Source: Methanoculleus bourgensis MS2
Lineage (GTDB): Archaea; Halobacteriota; Methanomicrobia; Methanomicrobiales; Methanoculleaceae
Length of the DNA stretch: 64,000 bases
Assembly: GCF_000304355.2 (NCBI RefSeq)
Contig: NC_018227.2
Coordinates: 1,364,001 to 1,428,000 of the forward strand
Direction: 5' to 3'
Shown here: piece after piece, positions 44,698 through 54,558 of the stretch
Layout of the letters: the number at the start of each line of letters is the position of its first letter
How positions within the stretch are numbered: the stretch's first letter is position 1
The notes under the pieces: generated by a model
The model's database searches: none
Told to the model about the DNA's origin: nothing
What the model saw: only the letters and a program-made list of their open reading frames with translations
Program-made: the position numbers and the translations under genes

Positions 44698-46770
44698 ATG
44701 TTATCGGCTCAGGACCTTGCACTGCTGCAAAAAACCCTCGGACGCGACCTGACCGACGTCGAGGTCGCCTGCTTTGAAAATCTCTGGAGCGAACACTGCA
44801 GTTACCGATCCACCAAACCTCTCCTCAAGACGCTGCCGACGGAAGGGGACGAGGTGCTGCTCGGGCCGGGGGACGATGCCGCGATCGTGCGGTTCAGCGA
44901 CACCTGTGCCCTTGCCATCGGGATGGAGAGCCACAACCATCCTAGTTACGTGGACCCCTACGAAGGTGCCGCCACAGGCGTCGGCGGGATCGTCCGCGAC
45001 ATCCTCTCCATGGGCGCCCGCCCCATCGCCCTGATGGACCCGCTCTACTTCGGCCCTCTCGATACCGAGAAGAACCGCTACCTCTTCGAGCAGGTCGTCG
45101 CCGGTGTCGCGGACTACGGCAACTGTATCGGGGTGCCGGTCGTCAGGGGCGAACTCGTCTTTGACCACTCGTACTCGGGAAACCCGCTCGTGAACGTCGT
45201 CTGCGTCGGTATCGTGGACCCGGACCGCTACATCACTGCACGGGTGAAACAGCCAGGCAACCACCTGGTGCTGCTCGGCTCCTCGACCGGCCGTGACGGT
45301 CTCGGCGGGGCGTCGTTTGCCTCCCGGGACCTTGCCGGGGATACTGAAGCCGCAAGCCGGCCGAGCGTCCAGGTCGGCGACCCCTACACCGAGAAGCTCC
45401 TCATCGACGCAATCCTCGAGATGGCAGAGACCGGGAAGCTCCTCTCCTGCCGCGACCTCGGGGCGGCGGGGCTAGCAGGAGCGTCAAGCGAGATGGCGAG
45501 CACGTTCGGGGCGGTCATCTACGCAGACCAGGTCCATCTCAGGGAGACCGGGATGGTGCCCCGCGAGATCATGCTCGCCGAGTCCCAGGAGCGGATGATG
45601 GTCGAGGTGGCGCCCGAGGATGTCGCCCTGGTGGGCAGGATCGCAGAGAAATACGACCTCGGCTGGAGCGATGTCGGCGAGGTGATCAGTGAGCCCCGCT
45701 ATATCGTGAAGTTCCACGGCGAGGTTGTCGCCGACCTGCCCATCGATCTGCTGGTCGGGGGAGCGCCGCTCTGCTCCTGGGAGAAGGAACCCTACTCGGC
45801 GGAGACGCCGTTCTCCCGCCCGGAGGCTGCGGTAAAAGACCTCGCGCTTGCGGTGCTTTCGCACCCGGACGTGGCGCGCAAGGACTGGGTCTACGAGCAG
45901 TACGACCGGGACGTCCAGCTCCGGACGGTCTCGGTCCAGAACGACGCCGCCGTGCTCCGCCTGGAGGATAAGGCGCTCGTCTTCTCCTGCGGGTGCAACC
46001 CCCGGCACATCTACTTAAAGCCCTTTGAGGGGACGGCGAACGCCGTCATCGAGAACGCAAGCAACCTCGCCTGCCTCGGCGCCGACCCGCTCTGTCTCGT
46101 CAACTGCCTCAACTTCGCAAGCCCCGAGCACCCGGAGGTCAACTGGCAGCTCGAACAGTGCGTCCTCGGCCTCGGGGATGCGGCGCGGAGGATGACAATC
46201 CCGGTCGTCGGCGGCAACGTCTCGCTCTATAACGAGAGCGACGAGTTCGGGACGCAGATCAAGCCCACGCCGTCGCTCGGGATGGTAGGGCGCGGGGATG
46301 TCAGGCAGTGGACGGCCCCGGCCAAAGGCGACCTCCTGGCCCTGATCGGGACGACGGAGCCTGACTTCGGGGGTTCGGTCCTGGACGCCGTCACCGGGTG
46401 CGGCGGCCATGCGCCCGCGGTGGCTGACCCGGCCATCGTCGCCGTCGTCCGCGACCTCGTCAGGGAAGGCCGGGTCACCTCCGCAACCGACCTCTCCCTG
46501 GGCGGGCTCCTCGCGGCGCTCGTCAAGGTCGCGCCACAGGCAGACGTCACACTCACCGGCGACCCCCTGGAGGAACTCTTCTCCGAGACCTACGGCCGGT
46601 TCCTGGTCGCGGTGAGGGACGAGGCGGCCCTCGCCGGAGTTGAGCACCGGATCATCGGCAGGGTCGGGGGCGACGCCCTCACCCTCAGGCTGAAGGGCGA
46701 GACAGTCGTCATCACGCCCGAGGAACTCGAGGCGGCGCTCTCCTCGACGACCCGGCGGATGCGGTTCTGA
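44698..46770 (+). CDS. purL: Phosphoribosylformylglycinamidine synthase subunit PurL
   Basis: 690-residue ATP-dependent ligase of step four of purine synthesis, acting with PurQ and PurS. Signature regions are [50 protein letters not shown] and [14 protein letters not shown]. Start at ATG 44698; the frame upstream is not supported. A T-run (about 46782-46787) follows the stop. Confidence 0.96.
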   Translation: MLSAQDLALLQKTLGRDLTDVEVACFENLWSEHCSYRSTKPLLKTLPTEGDEVLLGPGDDAAIVRFSDTCALAIGMESHNHPSYVDPYEGAATGVGGIVRDILSMGARPIALMDPLYFGPLDTEKNRYLFEQVVAGVADYGNCIGVPVVRGELVFDHSYSGNPLVNVVCVGIVDPDRYITARVKQPGNHLVLLGSSTGRDGLGGASFASRDLAGDTEAASRPSVQVGDPYTEKLLIDAILEMAETGKLLSCRDLGAAGLAGASSEMASTFGAVIYADQVHLRETGMVPREIMLAESQERMMVEVAPEDVALVGRIAEKYDLGWSDVGEVISEPRYIVKFHGEVVADLPIDLLVGGAPLCSWEKEPYSAETPFSRPEAAVKDLALAVLSHPDVARKDWVYEQYDRDVQLRTVSVQNDAAVLRLEDKALVFSCGCNPRHIYLKPFEGTANAVIENASNLACLGADPLCLVNCLNFASPEHPEVNWQLEQCVLGLGDAARRMTIPVVGGNVSLYNESDEFGTQIKPTPSLGMVGRGDVRQWTAPAKGDLLALIGTTEPDFGGSVLDAVTGCGGHAPAVADPAIVAVVRDLVREGRVTSATDLSLGGLLAALVKVAPQADVTLTGDPLEELFSETYGRFLVAVRDEAALAGVEHRIIGRVGGDALTLRLKGETVVITPEELEAALSSTTRRMRF

Positions 46771-46788
46771 CCGGCTCTCCTATCTTTT

Positions 46789-47277
46789 TTACGTTCTGCT
46801 GACCGCTCGCGGCTGGACAAGATCGACCAGGGCCTCCACCGCCCCGGCCTTCTGCAGGTCCCGGTCTGTGAACGAGACCGCCCCCCTGACCTTGGCGCCA
46901 CGATCCACAAGCATCGCCCTCATCCGGTCAAGTGTCTTCCCTGGCGCCCCGCGAGAAGTGCAGAAAACGGCTGCGGGCTTTTCCTCGATGCCTCGCAGGG
47001 CTGCGACGGCGGCGTTGGCGGCGGGCGTCGGGTTGAACGCCCATACCGGGCTTCCGACGACGACGGCATCGTAGCCGGAGACATCGATGAGTGCAGGTTC
47101 AATAGCGGCAAGCTCGCCTCGCAGAGCCCGCGGAGCGCCTTTCAGGTACATCCCTGCCTTCGAGTAACCCGCAAGGTCTCGTACCTCGACAAGATCGCCG
47201 CCGGTCGCCGCGGCGAGCCGCTGGGCCACTGCCCGGGCGGTTCCGGTCTCAGAATGGAAGATGATGCAGACGGACAT
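46789..47277 (-). CDS. Flavodoxin-family protein
   Basis: 162-residue flavodoxin-like FMN protein. The phosphate-binding loop is HSETGTARAVAQ at the N-terminus. The FMN-contact region is VVGSPVWAFNPTPAANA, and CTSRGAPGKTLDRM follows. It probably moves electrons between redox enzymes. It is convergent with purL and on the same strand as ilvC, 55 bases downstream of it. Confidence 0.88.
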   Translation of the reverse strand: MSVCIIFHSETGTARAVAQRLAAATGGDLVEVRDLAGYSKAGMYLKGAPRALRGELAAIEPALIDVSGYDAVVVGSPVWAFNPTPAANAAVAALRGIEEKPAAVFCTSRGAPGKTLDRMRAMLVDRGAKVRGAVSFTDRDLQKAGAVEALVDLVQPRAVSRT

Positions 47278-47332
47278 ACCGGAGGGTACTCCAGAGATAT
47301 ATAAACCGGTATCGGCTGGAAAAAAGGGTGAA

Positions 47333-48322
47333 TTATTTCTTAAACTGCGGCATAAACCCGCGGATCTCCTTGCCCACCTGCTCGATCAGGTGCTCCTCGT
47401 CAGCCTTCGTCAGCGCCGTGAAGACCGGGCGGTTCACCATGTTCTCAAGCATCCACTCCCGCGCGAACTCACCGTTCTGGATCTCTTCAAGGATCTCCTG
47501 CATCGCCGCGTAGGTCTCCGGCCCGATGACGCGCGGTCCCCGCGTCAGGTCACCGTACTGGGCGGTGTTGCTGATCGAGTCGCGCATCTTCGTAAATCCG
47601 CCCTCGTAGATGAGGTCGACGATGAGTTTCATCTCGTGCAGGACCTCAAGGTAGGCCATCTCGGGCGCGTACCCGGCGTCTACGAGGGTCTCAAACCCTG
47701 CCTTGATGAGCGAGGTCACCCCCCCGCAGAGGACCGCCTGCTCCCCGAAGAGATCGGTCTCGGTCTCCTCTGCAAACGTCGTCTCGAGCACCACCGCGCG
47801 GGTTGCGCCGATCCCCCGGGCGTAGGCGAGCGCGATGGCGTGCGCGTTCCCGGTGTAGTCCTGGTGGACGGCGATGAGGGCCGGGACGCCCTTTCCCTCC
47901 TCGTAGGTCCGCCTGACCATGTGGCCGGGCCCTTTCGGGGCGACCATGATCACGTCGACCGTCGGCGGGGGGACGATCTGCCCGTAGTGGATGTTGAACC
48001 CGTGCGAGAACATCAGGCAGGCGTTCTCTTTGAGATGCGGGCTGATTTCGGTGCGGTAGACGGCCGCCTGGGTCTCGTCGGGGAGGAGAATCTGGACGAC
48101 ATCGGCGCGCCTGACGGCGTCCGCAACCGGATAGACCTCAAAACCATCTTCTGACGCTCTCTGCCAGCTGCCGCCCGGCCGCAGGCCGATGACGACCCGG
48201 CAGCCCGAATCACGCAGGTTCAACGCCTGTCCGCGACCCTGGGAGCCGTAGCCGATGACGGCGATCGTCCTGCCCTCAAGGGTGCGGGGGTCAGCGTCGG
48301 ACTCATAATATTTCTGCACCAT
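47333..48322 (-). CDS. ilvC: Ketol-acid reductoisomerase
   Basis: 329-residue class I KARI of valine, leucine and isoleucine synthesis. The Rossmann motif is [19 protein letters not shown]. Catalytic acids lie in [17 protein letters not shown] and the C-terminal knotted domain ([19 protein letters not shown]). GGAGGTGAG lies just upstream of the ATG at 48322. The coenzyme loop ends [12 protein letters not shown], with Arg and Ser suggesting NADPH. Full length. Confidence 0.96.
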   Translation of the reverse strand: MVQKYYESDADPRTLEGRTIAVIGYGSQGRGQALNLRDSGCRVVIGLRPGGSWQRASEDGFEVYPVADAVRRADVVQILLPDETQAAVYRTEISPHLKENACLMFSHGFNIHYGQIVPPPTVDVIMVAPKGPGHMVRRTYEEGKGVPALIAVHQDYTGNAHAIALAYARGIGATRAVVLETTFAEETETDLFGEQAVLCGGVTSLIKAGFETLVDAGYAPEMAYLEVLHEMKLIVDLIYEGGFTKMRDSISNTAQYGDLTRGPRVIGPETYAAMQEILEEIQNGEFAREWMLENMVNRPVFTALTKADEEHLIEQVGKEIRGFMPQFKK

Positions 48323-48449
48323 AGATACTCACCTCCGGTTAGCCAGCAAAGTTAATAAACATTGTATTGGAAATCCTCTGTTGTCGGGAGAGTTATTTAA
48401 GGTCCATGAAGAGAAACCTTATTCTCTATACACTACTTGAGGATTTGAG

Positions 48450-49391
48450 ATGGAACTGCCAGATGTCCAGTCCAGCCTGCCGGAGGTCCGTATCAATCTG
48501 ACCAGGGTGGGTGTAAAAAACGTCCAAAAACTCGTCGAAGTCGCTCGCCCCGGCAAACGGCCGGTTATTTTCATCTCCAACTTCGATGTCTTCGTCGACC
48601 TGCCGGGAAGCCTGAAAGGTGCAAACCTCTCCCGCAACTTTGAAGTCATTGATGACGTGCTACAGCAGGCCATCGACGGGGAGGTAAAGGTGATCGAGGA
48701 ACTCTGCAGCGTAGTAGCGCGGAAACTCCTCGACCGGCATGAGTACGCGGAGCGGACCGAAGTCAGGATGCGGAGCCAGTTTATGGTTCGGCGGGAGACG
48801 CCGGTCAGCGAAACCAGCTGCCATGAAGTGGTGAATGTTCATGCAAGCGCGATCGCCCAGAGGAACGACGGAAGCCCGATCATCCGCAAAAGCATTGGTG
48901 CTGAAGTGACCGGGATGACCGCCTGCCCCTGTGCCCAGAACATCATGAAGGACCATGCCCTGCATGTCCTCGAGAACCTCGGCGTGGCGGAGGATAAGAT
49001 CGATGCGTTCTTCGAGGAGGTGCCGATGGCCACGCACAACCAGCGTGGACGGGGTTTCCTCTGTGTCGAGACCGACGATGATCAGTACGTCAGCCTCGAG
49101 AAGATCATCAAGATCCTGAAGGACTCGATGAGTGCGCGCATATACGAACTCCTCAAGCGAGGCGACGAGAGCTACGTCGTGATGGAGGCTCACAAGAACG
49201 CCCGGTTCGTTGAAGACTGCGTTCGTGAGATGGCCCGCAAGGTGATCGCGCAGTTCCGGGATCTCCCCGGAGATTCCGTGGTAACCATAAAGCAGACAAA
49301 TGAGGAGAGTATCCACCAGCACGACGCATACGCGGAGCGGAAGGCGACGATAGCTGAACTCGTCGCGGAGATGGATGAGGGAGCACTATAG
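48450..49391 (+). CDS. mptA: GTP cyclohydrolase MptA (archaeal, Fe(II)-dependent)
   Basis: 313-residue GTP cyclohydrolase of the MptA/FolE2 family. It opens GTP to 7,8-dihydroneopterin 2',3'-cyclic phosphate, the first step of tetrahydromethanopterin synthesis. Metal- and substrate-site motifs are GMTACPCAQNIMKDHA near residue 155 and ATHNQRGRGFLCVE near residue 195. The start at 48450 follows a TTGAGG stretch. A T-rich tract (49408-49417) after the stop likely ends transcription. Confidence 0.93.
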   Translation: MELPDVQSSLPEVRINLTRVGVKNVQKLVEVARPGKRPVIFISNFDVFVDLPGSLKGANLSRNFEVIDDVLQQAIDGEVKVIEELCSVVARKLLDRHEYAERTEVRMRSQFMVRRETPVSETSCHEVVNVHASAIAQRNDGSPIIRKSIGAEVTGMTACPCAQNIMKDHALHVLENLGVAEDKIDAFFEEVPMATHNQRGRGFLCVETDDDQYVSLEKIIKILKDSMSARIYELLKRGDESYVVMEAHKNARFVEDCVREMARKVIAQFRDLPGDSVVTIKQTNEESIHQHDAYAERKATIAELVAEMDEGAL

Positions 49392-49407
49392 ATCCTAAGA
49401 ACATATT

Positions 49408-49417
49408 TCCTTTTTTA
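49408..49417 (+). terminator. T-rich terminator after mptA
   Basis: CCTTTTTTAT lies 17 bases after the mptA stop and separates it from the frh operon. Confidence 0.45.
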
Positions 49418-49582
49418 TATTATGTTAACTGATTATAATACACAGTCAACCTGTTTTTAACATGGGGTGTTACGAAATTTTAATTGAGTAATATTGAAAA
49501 TGGGCCCAAACGAAAGGTATAAACTCTGTTTTCGTCATATTCCTTCTTGACGTACCTGTGTACGTTTCCAGTGCAAAAAATT

Positions 49583-49615
49583 GTGTGGTAACACCGGTAT
49601 AGTGTTCAGAACACC
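49583..49615 (+). promoter_or_regulatory. Paired palindromes upstream of frhA
   Basis: GTGTGGTAACACC (49583-49595) and GTGTTCAGAACACC (49602-49615) share the frame GTGT-N(4-5)-ACACC and start 19 bases apart, about two helical turns. A TATAAA box at about 49518-49523 would place transcription start near 49545, so these sites lie in the leader between promoter and the TTG at 49641. They could bind a repressor of the hydrogenase operon. Confidence 0.45.
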
Positions 49616-49640
49616 ATAATATCGGAATGAGGCGATATAT

Positions 49641-51008
49641 TTGTCGAAAGTTGTAGAGATTTCCCCAACAACGAGACATGAAGGCCACTCAAAGCTCGTT
49701 CTAAAAGTTAACGATGAAGGCATCGTCGAGCGTGGAGATTGGCTCAGCATCACCCCAGTGAGGGGTGTCGAGAAGCTCGCTATCGGCAAGACGATGGAGC
49801 AGGTTCCAAAGATCGCATCGCGCGTCTGCGGTATCTGTCCTATCGCACATACCCTGGCGGGCATTGAGGCGATGGAAGCATCCATCGGATGTGAGATCCC
49901 CGAGGACGCAAAACTCCTGCGTTACATCCTGCAGTGTGCAAACAGGATGCACAGCCACGCCCTGCATAACATCCTATCCCTCCCGGACATGTACATCCCC
50001 GGGACCGATACGAAGATCAACCCGTTCACCAAGGAAGAACCGGTCAGGAGCGTTGCCCTCCGTATCCAGCGGCTCCGTGAGATCGGCCAGACCATCGGTG
50101 AGATCGTCGGCGGAGAAGCCATCCACCCGAGCAACCCTCGCGTCGGTGGTATGTACACCAACATCACCCCGCGTGCGAAGGCGAAGATCTACGACCTCGC
50201 GAAGGAAGGCCGGCTCCTCGCTCAGGACCACATGGAGTTTATGATCGCGGTCTTCCGGGACTTCCAGACGCGTGGCACTACTGAGGTCGGCGGCGTCGAA
50301 GTGCCTATCCCCGACGACCTCGGCTACCACAACCAGGGCTACATGGCCGTTGCACCGATCTACGGCAGCAGCAGCCTCGATGAGAACCCCACCTGGTTCC
50401 CCGAGCGGTTCACCGAAGTCCGCCCCTGGGACTGGTATATGGGTGAGATGGAGGTTAGCGAGGCCGACGAGAACTACCCCATAGGTGGCACCACCCCCGT
50501 AGGCACGAAGACCTGGCCCCAGATGGAGGCCTGCACCGGTGTCCCGCTCTACGACGGCCAGCCTGTCGAGGTCGGACCGCGTGCACGTCAGGTCCAGTTC
50601 AAGAACTATGACGAGAAGGGTGCGATGGGGCTGCAGATTGCACGCCAGATGGAGCTCCCAGGGACCATGTATGGCATCCTCGACGCACTGGATGCGCTCA
50701 ATACCTCCGGATCTGTGCTTGCAGACGATATCCCGCAGGGCGACGGATCCCTTGGGTGGGCTGCGAACGAGGCTCCCCGTGGAACCGACGTCCACCTTGC
50801 CCGTGTCAAGGACGGCAGAGTCCAGTACTTCTCGATGCTCGTCCCGACCACCTGGAACTTCCCGACCTGCAGCCGTGCACTGACCGGTGCACCCTGGCGG
50901 CTCGCGGAAGTCATCGTGCGTGCGTATGACCCCTGTGTCTCATGTGCAACGCACATGCTGGTGGTCGACGAAGACAAGAGGTTAGTGGCCCAGAAACTCA
51001 TTCAGTGA
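49641..51008 (+). CDS. frhA: Coenzyme F420-reducing hydrogenase alpha subunit
   Basis: 455-residue [NiFe]-hydrogenase large subunit. Nickel-iron site cysteines are in RVCGICPIAHTLAG near residue 70 and DPCVSCATHM near the C-terminus, the latter cleaved after His by the FrhD protease. It starts with TTG at 49641, preceded by GAGG. First gene of frhADGB, which reduces F420 with H2. In methanogens Frh supplies reduced F420 for the CO2-reduction steps. Confidence 0.96.
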   Translation: MSKVVEISPTTRHEGHSKLVLKVNDEGIVERGDWLSITPVRGVEKLAIGKTMEQVPKIASRVCGICPIAHTLAGIEAMEASIGCEIPEDAKLLRYILQCANRMHSHALHNILSLPDMYIPGTDTKINPFTKEEPVRSVALRIQRLREIGQTIGEIVGGEAIHPSNPRVGGMYTNITPRAKAKIYDLAKEGRLLAQDHMEFMIAVFRDFQTRGTTEVGGVEVPIPDDLGYHNQGYMAVAPIYGSSSLDENPTWFPERFTEVRPWDWYMGEMEVSEADENYPIGGTTPVGTKTWPQMEACTGVPLYDGQPVEVGPRARQVQFKNYDEKGAMGLQIARQMELPGTMYGILDALDALNTSGSVLADDIPQGDGSLGWAANEAPRGTDVHLARVKDGRVQYFSMLVPTTWNFPTCSRALTGAPWRLAEVIVRAYDPCVSCATHMLVVDEDKRLVAQKLIQ

Positions 51009-51018
51009 GTGTACACGC

Positions 51019-51570
51019 ATGCTATTCCGTGAGATCGTGATCGCAGGGTGCGGCAACCCCCTCTACGGAGACGACGGGTTCGGCCCTGCAGTCGTGGAAG
51101 AACTCAAGAAGTTACAACTGCCCGACAATGTCAAGGTCATCGATGCCGGCCTTGGCGCCCCTCACTTCCTCTTTACCCTGATGGAAGATGCAGAGGTGCC
51201 GGTGAGGAAACTGATCATCATCGATATCGCCGACTTCGGCGCAAAACCCGGTGATGTGACGAAACTCCGGCCTGAAGACCTGCCGCCGGGCGCCTACCGG
51301 GATGCCCACTCATGGGACCTTTCCGAACCGCTGCAGCGGTTAAAGGATGTTATCGATATCACGATCATCGGGTGCCAGCCAAAGCGTGTCGCTAGCCATG
51401 AGTTTGAACTAGGGCTCACTGAGGAGGTTGAAGGGGCCATTCCCAAAACAGTGCGCGTAGTACTGGAAGAAATTGGGGTAGAATATGGGGCTGCTATCAA
51501 CCATCAAGGAACGCATCTTTGGGCGCCGGGAGAAACCGCCGGAAATGCCGGGGAAACAACCGGAAAATAA
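51019..51570 (+). CDS. frhD: F420 hydrogenase maturation protease
   Basis: 183-residue endopeptidase of the HyaD/HycI family that trims the FrhA C-terminus once nickel is inserted. The N-terminus IVIAGCGNPLYGDDGFGPAVVEEL holds the conserved Asp (DDGFG), and VKVIDAGLGAPHFLF and IDIADFG hold further metal-binding positions. It lies ten bases after frhA. Its 3' end overlaps the long form of frhG by 86 bases. Confidence 0.93.
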   Translation: MLFREIVIAGCGNPLYGDDGFGPAVVEELKKLQLPDNVKVIDAGLGAPHFLFTLMEDAEVPVRKLIIIDIADFGAKPGDVTKLRPEDLPPGAYRDAHSWDLSEPLQRLKDVIDITIIGCQPKRVASHEFELGLTEEVEGAIPKTVRVVLEEIGVEYGAAINHQGTHLWAPGETAGNAGETTGK

Positions 51571-52441
51571 ACCTGAGGCAAAGCCTGCAGCGGATCCACC
51601 GCAGGCGAAACCTGCAGTGAAGCCCTCTGATGTGAGTGGAAAAGATAAGGTGGAAGTTGTACAAAAGGAGGAAAAGCCTGTGGCAGAGAAGATTACTATA
51701 GGTGAATTACATCTGAGCGGATGTACGGGATGCCTCGTGACGCTTGCGGATAACTACGAGGGTCTCTTCAAGCTGCTCGATGATTACGCGGACCTGGCCT
51801 ATGCACTGACGCTGGTCGATGTGCGCCACGTGCCTGAGATGGACGTGTGCCTGGTCGAGGGTTCGTGCTGTCTTGATGACAAACTCTCGGTAGAGGAACT
51901 GAAAGAAGCAAGGGCGAAGTCGAAGGTACTTGTCGCCTACGGCGGCTGTGCAGCCTACGGCAACATCACCCGGTTCTGCCGGGGTGGCCAGTGGAACCAG
52001 CCGGGTCAGGAGGCATACGTGCCGATCAGCGAGGTCGTCGACGTCGACCTCTTCCTGCCGTCGTGTCCCCCGTGCCCCCAGGCAGTCAGGAACGTTGCCG
52101 TCATGGCCTTCCTGCTGCTGAAGGGCAACGACGAGCAGAAGAAACTCGCGACCGCCTACCTGACGCCGCTGATGCAGCTTGCACAGCGTGGCAATGAGGC
52201 CTGCGGTTGCGACCTGATGTATGACGTCATCAACCAGGGGCTCTGCATGGGGTGCGGAACCTGTGCCGGAACCTGTCCGGTCCGTGCCATCACCATGGAG
52301 TACGGCAAGCCGAACGTGAACCGGGATCTCTGTATCAAGTGCGGTGCCTGCTACGCGCAGTGTCCGCGGAGCTGGTTCAACTTTGACGTCATGAACAACT
52401 ACGAAGGCATCATGGATGCAATCCGTGGAGCCATGGAGTGA
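51485..52441 (+). CDS. frhG: F420 hydrogenase gamma subunit with N-terminal extension
   Basis: Iron-sulfur small subunit of Frh. The core (from ~residue 66) has ELHLSGCTGCLVTLADNYEG, VEGSCCLDD and PSCPPCPQAV for the proximal cluster, then two ferredoxin motifs, CMGCGTCAGTCPV and CIKCGACYAQCPR. The frame is open from ATG 51485, adding an amphipathic start (LLSTIKERIFGRREK) and a Lys/Pro/Ala-rich linker. However, a GTG at 51680 with AAAGGAGG eight bases upstream is an excellent internal start and would give a standard ~253-residue protein. Which form is made is unclear. Confidence 0.92.
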   Translation: MGLLSTIKERIFGRREKPPEMPGKQPENKPEAKPAADPPQAKPAVKPSDVSGKDKVEVVQKEEKPVAEKITIGELHLSGCTGCLVTLADNYEGLFKLLDDYADLAYALTLVDVRHVPEMDVCLVEGSCCLDDKLSVEELKEARAKSKVLVAYGGCAAYGNITRFCRGGQWNQPGQEAYVPISEVVDVDLFLPSCPPCPQAVRNVAVMAFLLLKGNDEQKKLATAYLTPLMQLAQRGNEACGCDLMYDVINQGLCMGCGTCAGTCPVRAITMEYGKPNVNRDLCIKCGACYAQCPRSWFNFDVMNNYEGIMDAIRGAME

Positions 52442-52451
52442 GGTGAGAAAG

Positions 52452-53339
52452 ATGGATGTACTCGGTAACTACAAGTCCGTGATATCGGCACGCTCGACCG
52501 ACAGGGATATCCTGAAGAAGGCCCAGGACGGCGGCATCATCACGACGCTCTTTGCCTACGCGCTCGAGGAAGGCATCATCGATGGTGCCATCGTCGCGGG
52601 CCCGGGTGATGAACCCTGGAAGCCGGAGCCAATGGTCGTGACCACGAAGGCCGAACTCCTGGCCGCTGCCGGAACACGCTACACCATCAGCCCGAACCTC
52701 TCCCTGATCAAGGAGGCGACCCGGAGCTACGGCCTGGACAGGGTCGGTATCGTCGGTACCCCCTGCCAGATTCAGGCTGTCCGAAAGGCTCAGGTCTACC
52801 CGATCGGGATGCGCGACGTCGACGATAAGATCGCTCTCGCGCTCGGCATCTTCTGCATGGAGAACCTCTCCTACCAGGCACTGGAGGCCATGGTTGAGGA
52901 CCACTGCAACCAGAAGATGGAGTCTGTCACGAAGATGGATATCGGCAAGGGCAAGTTCACGGTCTACACCGAACGCGGTGCAGTCGCACAGATGCCGCTT
53001 AAGCTGATCCACAAGTACGTGCAGCCCGGATGCAACGTCTGCCTGGACTATGTCGCGAACCTCGCCGACATCTCCAGCGGTTCCGTGGGAAGCCCCGACG
53101 GTTGGAGCACGGTCTTTGTGCGGAGCACCAAGGGCAACACCGTCTGGGACGGCGCTATCAAGGCCGGTTTCTTCGAGACGAAGCCGATGGACCAGGTCAA
53201 GCCGGGCCTCGACCTCGTGAAGAAACTCGCCACCGACAAGATCACGAAGAACCAGAAGAACGTGGATGCACGTAAGACCATCGGACTCAAGGCTGACGGA
53301 ACCCCGAAGGGTCTCCGGAACCCCTACGAGTCTCCCTGA
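52452..53339 (+). CDS. frhB: Coenzyme F420-reducing hydrogenase beta subunit
   Basis: 295-residue FAD- and [4Fe-4S]-containing subunit that passes electrons to F420. FrhB-family segments are AQDGGIITTLFAYALEEG, VGIVGTPCQIQAVRKAQ, FCMENLSYQ and GCNVCLDYVANLADISSG. AGGTGAG lies five bases before ATG 52452. It ends the operon. Related over its core to the two FdhB proteins. Confidence 0.96.
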   Translation: MDVLGNYKSVISARSTDRDILKKAQDGGIITTLFAYALEEGIIDGAIVAGPGDEPWKPEPMVVTTKAELLAAAGTRYTISPNLSLIKEATRSYGLDRVGIVGTPCQIQAVRKAQVYPIGMRDVDDKIALALGIFCMENLSYQALEAMVEDHCNQKMESVTKMDIGKGKFTVYTERGAVAQMPLKLIHKYVQPGCNVCLDYVANLADISSGSVGSPDGWSTVFVRSTKGNTVWDGAIKAGFFETKPMDQVKPGLDLVKKLATDKITKNQKNVDARKTIGLKADGTPKGLRNPYESP

Positions 53340-53356
53340 AACTCTCTCTTTTTTCT
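53340..53356 (+). terminator. T-rich terminator after frhB
   Basis: CTCTCTCTTTTTTCTG immediately follows the frhB stop and contains six consecutive T. Confidence 0.45.
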
Positions 53357-53482
53357 GCGGAGCCGGAAGGGCTCCTATCATGAGTATACCAGGGTAAGCC
53401 ATCGGCCCCATCCGGGGTCGGGAGCGGCGCTTTCAGGAACTCCCGGTGGACTGTTTCCATCTAACATTTCACATATACTGTT

Positions 53483-54110
53483 GCCTCACGCGAAGAGCGC
53501 GAAGAATGTGGGGGTGGTATCGGCAGGTCTTCCTCACGCACCGGGTTCCTCAAAATAAGGCGAAATGTTCCACCGGGCATCGATTCTCAATACACTCAAT
53601 AGAAGCGATTACCGATCGGTTTTCGTCCGTTCTTGCTACTCGCGAGTCCCGGCGCCACACCCGGGCATCACCACGCACTTGCCCCCTCCCTGGGGACGGG
53701 AGTTTCGTGGGGCGTGCCTCGTGCGGGGAGGGGGAGACCCCATACGCGCTAACGTTCGGTATGGAGACTCGTGAGGATACCGTCCAATTCAGGAGACGAA
53801 AGTTGGCCGCTCTGCGGTCAATCGTCCACCTCTTCGGAAAACGGTCTTGGTCCTTGTTGGAGGCAATTGATGAGAGCCCGACCGGTTCGCTCCGAGAGGT
53901 TATCAGGCCCGGGCAGGGTTTGCCCCTGGGAACGCCCGGGCACTGCCCCCGCCCCCCGAGGGGGCGGGGGAGGAGGCCGGAGGCCGGGCGGGGTGGCGGG
54001 TTCGCGGTATCGCCGCCTGCGGGGAGGGGGCGAGCCCCCTCCCCTGTCCCCACCCCCCAGGGTGATAGCCACCACGGTCCACTTGCCCGGGACGAGCCCA
54101 GGGAATAGGT
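53483..54110. repeat. Intergenic repeat mosaic between frhB and speD
   Basis: The ~1.2-kb gap 53357-54558 has no convincing gene. It carries three repeat types. CCTCACGCGAAGAGCGCGAAG near 53485 belongs to the TTCGCG family. The block 53690-53840 (CCCATACGCGCTAACG…GAGGATACCG…CAGGAGACGA) aligns with the inverse of 10945-11100. The block 53920-54110 (GCACTGCCCCCGCCCCCCGAG … GATAGCCACCACGGTCCACT) aligns with 28870-29040. Small frames here are low-complexity. Confidence 0.6.
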
Positions 54111-54558
54111 CGCGCTCATGCGTACAGCCTCTCGCTCTGCCCCATGAATTCTCCCGCGTGGCTTTCCGCGAGAGGCTGGTGATCCCCGCACCAGAACCCG
54201 TAAAATAAGGTGAAATGCTCTACTCGCCGCATGAGGCGCGGCCTCCGGGCACAGGTGATGCGATTCTTCGCCTGGCACCGTGAGAACCGGGTTGAGTAAT
54301 CGCGTTAGGATGGGGATTCACGCCCAGCGAGCCGTCTCCCTATGCCGCAACCTCACAAAAACGGGTCTCCGGAAGCGTAACTCCGGATACAGGAAGCTAT
54401 TTGGCGGCCGATTTTTTGAAAATGAGAAGATGGGGGATTGCTACCATGAACCCCGGCTCATGGCAACTCTTCGGCACTACCTGTTCATACCGGTGGGAGA
54501 TGGCAGTGGCTCTCCATCGTTGTGTGGTAGCAGTGGTGAGTGCCGTGTGCGGTCTTCT

